Positions 8,127-14,153 of a stretch of 64,000 nt of DNA are shown in pieces. The DNA comes from Cryobacterium psychrophilum (GTDB taxonomy: Bacteria > Actinomycetota > Actinomycetes > Actinomycetales > Microbacteriaceae): positions 620,001 to 684,000 of the forward strand of contig NZ_SODI01000001.1 of the NCBI RefSeq assembly GCF_004365915.1, read 5' to 3'. The translations under genes were made by a program, and so were the position numbers. Every line of letters starts with the position of its first letter. Position 1 is the stretch's first letter. A model generated the notes under the pieces. It saw only the letters and a list, made by a program, of their open reading frames with translations. It was not told the origin of the DNA and did no database searches.

Positions 8127-8639
8127 TCACCATTGGGTCTCGAACTCGTTTCTGGCGGCGGCAACCACAGAATCAGGATCGTGGAAGTGGTCCACGGGAC
8201 GGTCTTCCTCCTCAAAGGCTGTATTCGGCCCGCAGAGCCACAGCAACAGGTCGTGTTCGGTCCAGCCGTTCGCCACTGCCAACCCGATGAGTCGCCCCAT
8301 CAGCGGGAGGATCTTTCCGTGAACCCGATCGAATTGAAATCCGGGATAAAGAACAGCGTTTCCCCTCACGATGCCAGCGATGTGATGCGCCGCGCGGTTC
8401 CGCGACGCCAACATCCGATTTGACGGCCTAGCTCCGAGCACTTTCGCGACCTGGCTGCTGGTCAACAGCCCGAACTCCGCCTCCATATGGGCCCAGGCAG
8501 TCTGGGTTGCCTGCACGCTGCGCGCCAGCGGATCCGATACGACGTCGGCGCTCGGATGCGCCGCGTGTCTGGGGCGCCGACCGCTTCTGTCGGGAACCTC
8601 GGCGTGGTCCGGCTCCGCAGTTGGCCCTGATGTAGTCAT
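8127..8639 (-). CDS. MbcA/ParS/Xre-type antitoxin-like protein (toxin-binding-domain family), orphan
   Basis: 170 residues, ATG preceded by AGAAAGG. After a disordered leader of about 45 residues it has an Xre-like helical part ('GLLTSSQVAKVLGARPSNRM', 'ASRNRAAHHIAGI'), then the toxin-binding signature: 'LYPGFQFD', a Leu-rich helix 'GLAVANGWTEHDLLLWL' and the end 'RPVDHF.DPDSVVAAAR'. This is the pattern of antitoxins paired with RES-domain NAD-degrading toxins. No RES gene is visible on either side. It is divergent from the small-gene operon across about 200 bases, so it may act as repressor of that operon. That role is inference. Confidence 0.75.
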   Translation of the reverse strand: MTTSGPTAEPDHAEVPDRSGRRPRHAAHPSADVVSDPLARSVQATQTAWAHMEAEFGLLTSSQVAKVLGARPSNRMLASRNRAAHHIAGIVRGNAVLYPGFQFDRVHGKILPLMGRLIGLAVANGWTEHDLLLWLCGPNTAFEEEDRPVDHFHDPDSVVAAARNEFETQW

Positions 8640-8841
8640 GATCTGCCTTTCTCAGGGCGGTCTGCCTCGCACAGAGGACTGCAGCCGCCGAACACTGTCG
8701 ATGATCTCCCCTCACGGCGGAGCGACGCCGAGTTTGTCGTTGATTCGGTGGTTTGAAAATAGGAACTTTCGTACATTTGGAATTCAGCAGGCCGGAAAGG
8801 TCCAACAGAAGGGCACCCGACCACGAGAATCGGGGTTCGAA

Positions 8842-8997
8842 ATGGTTTACACGAGTCACAATGCAACAGACGACAGCCCGGAAACAGGACCGAAGTGCCT
8901 GTGGGGTATCGAAGGCGGATGCTGGCTGATCACGACCAACCCCGTCGTCAGCATTCAAGCGGTACGGGCACGTCCCATCGAGAGCCCGGAACGATGA
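8842..8997 (+). CDS. Small protein, short member of a three-gene tandem paralogue family
   Basis: 51 residues from ATG 8842 (MVYTSHNATDDSPETG...). Its 'GIEGGCWLITTNPVVSIQ' matches the first strand pair of the next two proteins ('GAEGGRWIVTTIGSAHRF', 'DCTGSYVVSTESDTRYW'), but the chain stops soon after, so it may be a truncated copy. The TGA overlaps the next ATG (ATGA). No strong Shine-Dalgarno is visible; a longer in-frame start upstream is possible but less protein-like. Function unknown. Confidence 0.5.
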   Translation: MVYTSHNATDDSPETGPKCLWGIEGGCWLITTNPVVSIQAVRARPIESPER

Positions 8998-9323
8998 CCG
9001 ACAGCCTGACTGGCGCCGAAGGTGGCCGCTGGATCGTCACAACCATCGGTTCCGCGCACAGATTCGATTTGGATGCGATGACCGTCACCCGCCTTCCCGG
9101 CAAGGATGCCGCGGCAACATTGAACGATCAAACGCGTCCCCTCATCGAGATCGTGCACTGCACCGTCGGCGCTCGAGGCTACTGGCTGATGAGTCCAGAG
9201 CCTGACGAGTCGGACTATGTCGAACACTTCTGGCACCTGTCGAGCACGATCCAAACAATCAACCCTGTCGCCGACGAAGGTCGCGACGGCGATATCGCCC
9301 GGCGACAAGACCCCGAGAGGTGA
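8994..9323 (+). CDS. Small beta-rich protein, paralogue 2 of 3
   Basis: 109 residues from ATG 8994, overlapping the previous stop by four bases. Sequence features: 'GGRWIVTTIGSAHRFDLD', 'VTRLPGKDAA', 'IEIVHCTVGARGYWLM', and an acidic stretch 'PEPDESDYVEHF' before a final strand. The alternating hydrophobic pattern suggests a small beta-sheet protein. The next gene aligns over most of its length, including the 'I-V-x-C-x-x-G-R' spot. I do not recognise a named family. Its place between an antitoxin-like gene and recombinase-like genes suggests an accessory or regulatory part in the element. Confidence 0.65.
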   Translation: MTDSLTGAEGGRWIVTTIGSAHRFDLDAMTVTRLPGKDAAATLNDQTRPLIEIVHCTVGARGYWLMSPEPDESDYVEHFWHLSSTIQTINPVADEGRDGDIARRQDPER

Positions 9324-9327
9324 GGCG

Positions 9328-9660
9328 ATGCGTTACGTGCCGGAGGGACAGCCCTCCCTGGAGTCCCTCAGCGAAGACTGCACTGGCTCCTACGTCGTCA
9401 GCACAGAATCTGACACCCGTTACTGGATCCACTGCGACCGGCGCTTGGTCCGCCGCGTGCCCAGCGCAGAAAACGAGCGTGCGCTCCGGCTGCGGGGCGA
9501 CGGCGAAGACCTCATCCTCGAAGAGATCGTCCAGTGCCGCCGGGGCCGGCCGCTGCTGCTCCTGATCAATCTGCGGCTGCCCGGCGTCTTGATCACCACT
9601 CGCGAATCCACTCCGATCATCCGCATCGACGCGGTACCGGAAATTCGAGGTTGGTCATGA
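9328..9660 (+). CDS. Small beta-rich protein, paralogue 3 of 3
   Basis: 110 residues from ATG 9328 with GAGAGGTGAGG in front. 'GSYVVSTESDTRYWIHCD', 'LVRRVPSAENERAL', 'LEEIVQCRRGRPLLLL' line up with paralogue 2, while the acidic insert of that protein is absent and a final segment 'GVLITTRESTPIIRID' repeats the strand-T-T-strand pattern. It overlaps the next gene by four bases (ATGA). Function unknown. The tandem divergence suggests subunits of one complex or immunity/adapter proteins with different partners. Confidence 0.68.
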   Translation: MRYVPEGQPSLESLSEDCTGSYVVSTESDTRYWIHCDRRLVRRVPSAENERALRLRGDGEDLILEEIVQCRRGRPLLLLINLRLPGVLITTRESTPIIRIDAVPEIRGWS

Positions 9661-10553
9661 CCGCCGCCGAGGCTCGCCCCTACGATTACCGCCCCATCAA
9701 CGTTCTGCCCTATTGGGACACGATTGGTGACTTCATCAGCGCTGCAGTCGCCGACACCGCCTCAGCGACGAACCGCGACGAACGTTCCCTCTACCCCGCA
9801 ACCGTCGCGTTCGTGCTTTGGTGCTGGCAAAGCAGAGGCACGCCCCTGGAACGCAAACGCATCTTTCGCCGCAGCACGGTCGAAGAATTCATCCACCTGG
9901 CCATGAAGAAATATGCCACCAGCAGCAGAGCCACCCACCGATCGACGCTCTGGCTCATGGTCGAAACTCTGAACCCGGCAGGCGTGACTGAGCACCGGCC
10001 GATCCCGCGTTCAGTGCCGACGAAACCCTATTCGTCGTCGGAGGTTGCCGCCCTCTACAGCTGGGCCACAGCGCAAGGAACCGATCATCGGCGCCGTGAC
10101 GCCATCGCCCTCCTCGCCCTCGGACTCGGGGCCGGCCTGGCAGCGAGAGAGATCCTCGGAGTTCGCGTCCGAGACCTCGACACCACAACCGATGACATCC
10201 ACGTCGTCGTGTGGGAAAGCCGGCCCCGTGTCGTCCCCCTCAGCAAGCAGTGGGACCGACCCCTCGGGCGAATCCTCGCAGACCTCAAACCCAACGATTG
10301 GCTCTTTCGTCCTGGCCGCTTCAGCGCGACCTCTGGACAAGTCACGGATTTTCTCCTGCGGGCCCGCACCGACCTCGACGTTCGGCCCAGTCGTATGCGC
10401 GCGACGTGGCTCGTGGAGCACCTCCGCGACGGGACACCACCGCAGGAACTTCTGCGAATCTCCGGCCTCAAGAATCTGGCAGCCCTCGACAAACTCGCCG
10501 CCTTCGAGCCCCCGAACGGCGGTTTTTGCAAAAGTTTCTCAAAGAAATTTTAA
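9657..10553 (+). CDS. Tyrosine-recombinase-fold protein 1, catalytically degenerate
   Basis: 298 residues. An N-terminal helical core-binding-like domain (1-115) precedes a domain that follows the tyrosine-recombinase layout. Box I 'GLGAGLAAREILGVRVRDLD' is clear, but the position of the first catalytic arginine is Ala162. The HxxR box is 'SRMR' (245-248, His replaced by Ser). The GH spot is 'SGL' and the position of the nucleophilic tyrosine is Leu280. So it should fold like an integrase but not cut DNA. It is a paralogue of the next gene, sharing 'SR[ML]RATW[LI]V'. It ends in an odd basic tail (CKSFSKKF). I infer a DNA-binding or architectural subunit. Confidence 0.75.
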   Translation: MTAAEARPYDYRPINVLPYWDTIGDFISAAVADTASATNRDERSLYPATVAFVLWCWQSRGTPLERKRIFRRSTVEEFIHLAMKKYATSSRATHRSTLWLMVETLNPAGVTEHRPIPRSVPTKPYSSSEVAALYSWATAQGTDHRRRDAIALLALGLGAGLAAREILGVRVRDLDTTTDDIHVVVWESRPRVVPLSKQWDRPLGRILADLKPNDWLFRPGRFSATSGQVTDFLLRARTDLDVRPSRMRATWLVEHLRDGTPPQELLRISGLKNLAALDKLAAFEPPNGGFCKSFSKKF

Positions 10554-10654
10554 CAGATTCTGATCAGGGTTTTGGTGTGCCGTGATCATCGAGGATAGGG
10601 CAATTGGGCGGATTTTGACCCAGTCTCCAAAATTCCGCCGCACACACACTCTTC

Positions 10655-11653
10655 ATGACCCGAAAAGACCGACTCAACGACATTTTCCGCGACGACTCCC
10701 GCACGTACGCCCACCTGCGCGCTGCGGACCCCGAACTTCCCGACCACGTTTGGGAAGTGATCATCAGGTTCCGGCCCCAGCTCTCCGCCCTGCAGTGGGA
10801 TGCCGTGCGCGAGTTCACGATCGTGACTGCAATCAACATGGAACCGCGCACGTTCGAGACCGTGCGGCGGATGATGACGATGACCGCCCGCTTCAACGCC
10901 TGGGTCTGGGCGACCACCGGCACAATACTCACCGTCGAACGCGTGTACACGCAGAACAACGTGTATCGATACCTGCAGGAACGCCTCCCCAAACACTCCG
11001 AAACTCACCGCTGGGGCGTTGCACGCCAACTCGGCACCATCGCCGAGGTGCTGGCTCAGAACACGGTCGACCGCCTCCCCACGCCCCACGCCCACCGTCG
11101 CCGCCCCTTCACCATCGCTGAAGTCGCGTCCATGCACAGCTGGGCGGCAAGCCTCACGACAGACCTGAAACGGCAAAACGCCCAGGCCCTCCTCGGACTC
11201 GCCGGCGGCGCCGGACTCCGCGCCAATGAAATCATCGACCTCCGCCTCGGCGACATCGACGTCATCGACGGGCGCCTTTTCGTCAATGTGCCCGGCGTGA
11301 ACCCTCGCCGAGTTCCGGTGCGGCACCCGTGGAACCGCACCCTGCTTCGCAGCGTCGCCTGCCGCACCGACCCCAACGAGTACGTCTTCCGGGCCTACCG
11401 CTTCGAGGAGTACCGCCCGCGGGCCATCCAGACATTCCTCACCGACCACCCAGGCCGCGTGCGAGCTACCGTGTCACGTCTGCGTGCAACATGGATCGTT
11501 GCACAGATCGATCTCGGACTCCCTCTCCCCGTACTCATGGCCCTGGCTGGGTTCTCCACGACGGGGAGTCTGGACAAACACCTCGTGCACGCCCGGTCAC
11601 TCGATGTGGCCAACTACGTCGGCCTCGTCATTGGTGAAGAGGTGTCCGCATGA
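10655..11653 (+). CDS. Tyrosine-recombinase-fold protein 2, lacking the nucleophilic tyrosine
   Basis: 332 residues from ATG 10655, a paralogue of the preceding protein. Box I 'GGAGLRANEIIDLRLGDID' keeps the first arginine (Arg189) and the second box 'SRLR' keeps its arginine (Arg277). The box II histidine is Ser274, the GH pair is Gly-Phe (299-300), and His309 stands where tyrosine should be ('GFSTTGSLDKHLVHA'). A histidine nucleophile has no precedent I know of in this superfamily, so loss of strand cleavage is more likely. It overlaps the DDE gene by four bases. The 101 bases before it hold two TGATCA sites but no clear promoter. Confidence 0.78.
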   Translation: MTRKDRLNDIFRDDSRTYAHLRAADPELPDHVWEVIIRFRPQLSALQWDAVREFTIVTAINMEPRTFETVRRMMTMTARFNAWVWATTGTILTVERVYTQNNVYRYLQERLPKHSETHRWGVARQLGTIAEVLAQNTVDRLPTPHAHRRRPFTIAEVASMHSWAASLTTDLKRQNAQALLGLAGGAGLRANEIIDLRLGDIDVIDGRLFVNVPGVNPRRVPVRHPWNRTLLRSVACRTDPNEYVFRAYRFEEYRPRAIQTFLTDHPGRVRATVSRLRATWIVAQIDLGLPLPVLMALAGFSTTGSLDKHLVHARSLDVANYVGLVIGEEVSA

Positions 11654-13569
11654 GCGCTGGCGACATCGACTATGGCTTTACGGGATACAGCCCCGACCTC
11701 GGCGGGATGACTGAGGCAGAAATCATGGGCCGCGGGCGCATCCACGACCTGATCGACCACCAGACGGTGGTGCTGACGGAAGGACGGGTGCGCAAGACTC
11801 GTGTTCTGGAACGACTACAGGCGTGGCGCGACGAAGACGCTCTCGCGTTCAGCATCGGTGGCCGCCCATCACTCATCTCCGAACGCGCCGTTATCACCGC
11901 TATGTTGCTGCTCGCCAAGGAAGGATCAGCTATGTTCCTCACCAACGTGCGCGATCTCTTCATGTTTCGCCTCAGCGACGCCTCCCGGGAACTCCTCGGA
12001 TTGGAAAAATCCACCGAAGCCTTCGTCGGCCACGTCGGTGAAAAAAAACGCTGGTACGCCAATACCAGCCGCGCCTTCCACCGAATGACCGACCTCATGG
12101 ACCCGTTCCCGCAGGAACGGCGACATTCAAAAACCTATACAGAAATCCAGGCAATCCTCCGCGCTCACGACGTGGAATTGGAAGCGAAACGCAAAGCCCG
12201 TCTCGATGAGTTCACCAAACTCTTCCTGGTAATGACCTACAACGAACAGCCTCGCAATATTCGACGTGCCTCCAAGAAGATTGACCTTTCCTTCGACCAG
12301 ACCTACATCGGAACCCCGACTGTGAAGGGGTACTCCAAGAAGGACCTCGCGAAACGCGTCGCGGACGAATCCAAGGTTAAGGACATGAAGACCTTGAAAC
12401 CGGGGCCCGTCGATGCCTACGCCGGCTGGCACGTCACTACAGGACCCCGCACAGACGTCGGCAAGGGCCAGACAGATTTCACCGAGCCTGGCAGGAAAGC
12501 CGATTCCGCAGAGTATCGGTGGGGTTGGGAAGTCAACATCGCCGTTCGCGTTGATTCCGAAGCTCCCGGACAGAAACGATTTCCCGCTCTCGCCGTCGCC
12601 GCGACGATGAGTCTGCCCAATGTCCGCGTCGCCGAGGAAGCAGTCTCCCTGATGCGCGCCGCCTTAGCCCTTGGTCTGGAAGCCGGGGTCGGCGACGCAG
12701 ACAAGCAATACTGGGCAAACTCACTCGCCGAACGCCTCCACGAGCCCGCCTTCAACTTAGGGTTCACGCCGTCCACGGACTACCGTACCGACCGTCTCGG
12801 GAATCAGGGCGGCGACCACGGCGCCCTTTACATCGAAGGCGGCACTTACTGTCCCGCAACGCCCGCACCCCTGCAGAACGCCACCAAGGACCTCTTAGGC
12901 GCCGTCATCGACACCGAAACATACCGAGCACGTATCGCAGGCCGAACCGCATTCAAACTTCATGTCAAGGAAAAACCTGATGCCAAAGGCCGCACCGTGC
13001 TGCGCTGCCCCGCGCTTGGACCCAGCCCCACAGTGACCTGCCCACTGCGAGAGCTCCTCAAGACCAGGAAAGTCCTGGAAGGGGTCGACAGCGAAGATCT
13101 CCCGGACTTCGCCGACAAGATCTGCACCCAGCACTCCGTGTCCTTCGACACGGCCGACAACCGCCGCACCGCCCAGGCGTTTGACTACGGCACCAAGGAA
13201 TGGGACAAGTTTCACACCCACGCCCGAAACAGCATCGAGTCCCTCAACAACCAGGTGAAAAGCGGCGGCACCGAAGATATCGAATCCGCCAGCCGCCGCC
13301 GCGTCCGCGGCTTTGGTGCCGCCCAAATCATCGTCACGATGCTGCTTACCAACTTCAACCTGCGCAAAATCGCCGCCTTCATCAGCGACAAGATCAAAGA
13401 CGACGCCAAGAAGCAGGTCAACGGTGAGCCCCCAGTCGCGCTCGTCCGCCGTCGCGATCGCGAATTCCACAACCCCTACACGGACACCTACCCACCCGAT
13501 GTAAAGCGACCCACCAAACCCAAACGCTCAGACAGCGACGAAACCGGCGGACCACCGCGAAGAACCTAA
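11650..13569 (+). CDS. DDE-type transposase-like protein with cysteine-rich insertion
   Basis: 639 residues. Candidate RNase-H-fold acidic residues: Asp216 in 'IDLSFDQTYIG', Asp351 in 'GDADKQYW' and Glu530 in 'ARNSIESLNNQVK'. The last is followed by the typical closing helix of DDE transposases, 'RVRGFGAAQIIVTMLLTNFNL'. Between the second Asp and the Glu lies an insertion of about 170 residues with Cys402 ('TYCPATP'), Cys453, Cys464 and Cys492-His495 ('ICTQHSV'), which could bind zinc. To my memory, unannotated actinobacterial proteins share this pattern. Coupled by ATGA to the second recombinase-like gene, it is probably the only catalytically competent recombinase of the block. The role is inference. 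Confidence 0.72.
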   Translation: MSAGDIDYGFTGYSPDLGGMTEAEIMGRGRIHDLIDHQTVVLTEGRVRKTRVLERLQAWRDEDALAFSIGGRPSLISERAVITAMLLLAKEGSAMFLTNVRDLFMFRLSDASRELLGLEKSTEAFVGHVGEKKRWYANTSRAFHRMTDLMDPFPQERRHSKTYTEIQAILRAHDVELEAKRKARLDEFTKLFLVMTYNEQPRNIRRASKKIDLSFDQTYIGTPTVKGYSKKDLAKRVADESKVKDMKTLKPGPVDAYAGWHVTTGPRTDVGKGQTDFTEPGRKADSAEYRWGWEVNIAVRVDSEAPGQKRFPALAVAATMSLPNVRVAEEAVSLMRAALALGLEAGVGDADKQYWANSLAERLHEPAFNLGFTPSTDYRTDRLGNQGGDHGALYIEGGTYCPATPAPLQNATKDLLGAVIDTETYRARIAGRTAFKLHVKEKPDAKGRTVLRCPALGPSPTVTCPLRELLKTRKVLEGVDSEDLPDFADKICTQHSVSFDTADNRRTAQAFDYGTKEWDKFHTHARNSIESLNNQVKSGGTEDIESASRRRVRGFGAAQIIVTMLLTNFNLRKIAAFISDKIKDDAKKQVNGEPPVALVRRRDREFHNPYTDTYPPDVKRPTKPKRSDSDETGGPPRRT

Positions 13570-13720
13570 CCGGCCACATACGCCGCCACTACCGCTCGAG
13601 AGGGCAAGCCTCCCCGCATTGCGAACAATCCGACGCGCCCCAAAACACAAAAAACCACCGCAGACACGGTCGCGGTCGTCGAATCGCCGACACAGTCCCA
13701 CGAACACACCGCTTAAACCA

Positions 13721-13754
13721 GAAATCGCTCCTGAGAATCCTCAGGAGCGATTTC
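13721..13754 (+). terminator. 15-bp perfect hairpin followed by TTTTT, terminator of the transposase operon (copy 2 of 2)
   Basis: Stem GAAATCGCTCCTGAG with AATC loop and its exact complement, then TTTTTG on the plus strand. It has the same 11-base stem core (TCGCTCCTGAG) as the hairpin at 8,047. It starts about 150 bases past the transposase stop; the 150 bases between hold no gene. Confidence 0.8.
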
Positions 13755-13806
13755 TTTTTGTTCCGACCGGGCCGTTTCGTGAACAGTTTCGCGAACGGCC
13801 CTGCGG

Positions 13807-13880
13807 TCGGGCTGACAGGATTTGAACCTGCGACCCCCTGACCCCCAGTCAGGTGCGCTACCAAGCTGCGCTACAGCCCG
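13807..13880 (-). tRNA. tRNA-Pro (anticodon GGG)
   Basis: The minus strand folds as a cloverleaf: acceptor stem CGGGCTG/CAGCCCG with discriminator A, D-loop with TTGGTAGC, anticodon stem CCTGA/TCAGG around TGGGGGT (anticodon GGG), and T-loop GGTTCAAATCC. No CCA is encoded. A further imperfect GGGCCGTT/AACGGCCC hairpin lies just downstream (13,769-13,801). The accessory block abuts the 3' end of this gene. Confidence 0.95.
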
Positions 13881-14108
13881 CCGCTCCAACGTGATGGTTT
13901 CAACGAACAAAACCCGCAGGAGGCAACTGGATTAGCTTACCGCCTCTGAGCGGCTGCAAAGTGCACATCGGCCCCTCGGGAGCACTCCACCCCAAAGAAT
14001 CCACGGAGTATCGTCCTCGCATGAACCAAACCAGTGAGATCACGGTGGCCTCCGTAGGCCGAGCATGACACCGAGTTGTAAGAATGGCCCATTCGCAGGA
14101 GAGGGACG
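13881..14108. other. Intergenic, upstream of tRNA-Pro
   Basis: No gene supported. It should contain the tRNA promoter on the minus strand and the 3' region of the acs operon. Predicted frames here are short and not protein-like. Confidence 0.5.
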
Positions 14109-14139
14109 GTGGCGGCGGGCACAAGGCGCCCGCCGCCAC
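14109..14139 (-). terminator. Strong GC-rich hairpin downstream of acs
   Basis: A 12-bp perfect stem (GTGGCGGCGGGC and complement) with a 7-base loop, 14 bases past the acs stop codon. The U-tract is poor, but actinobacterial terminators often lack one. Confidence 0.65.
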
Positions 14140-14153
14140 TTCGCTCCAGCGAT

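Larger units (their letters stand above)
8045..13760 (+). mobile_element. Candidate mobile element: antitoxin, three small paralogues, two degenerate tyrosine recombinases, DDE transposase-like gene
   Basis: The block is bounded by two nearly identical hairpins. It ends 47 bases before the 3' end of tRNA-Pro, a classic integration position. Its base composition is lower in GC than the flanks (AT-rich runs near 8,750 and 10,540) and all its genes are accessory. Six co-directional genes run from 8,842 to 13,569. I could not find a direct repeat of the tRNA 3' end at the left side or clear terminal inverted repeats beyond the hairpins, so the borders are approximate and mobility is inference. 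Confidence 0.5.

Noticed and set aside
8754-8772. ATAGGAACTTTC, similar to half of a yeast FRT site
   Set aside because: Only one short arm, no second inverted arm at the right spacing, and no Flp-type recombinase; likely chance.
8811-8850. GGGGTTCGAAATGG, which resembles a tRNA T-loop and could be an att fragment
   Set aside because: It does not match the tRNA-Pro 3' end (GGTTCAAATCC) and no cloverleaf surrounds it.
13769-13801. GGGCCGTT/AACGGCCC hairpin as a transposon end
   Set aside because: Imperfect stem, no partner copy at the left edge; more likely part of the tRNA-Pro 3' processing or termination region.
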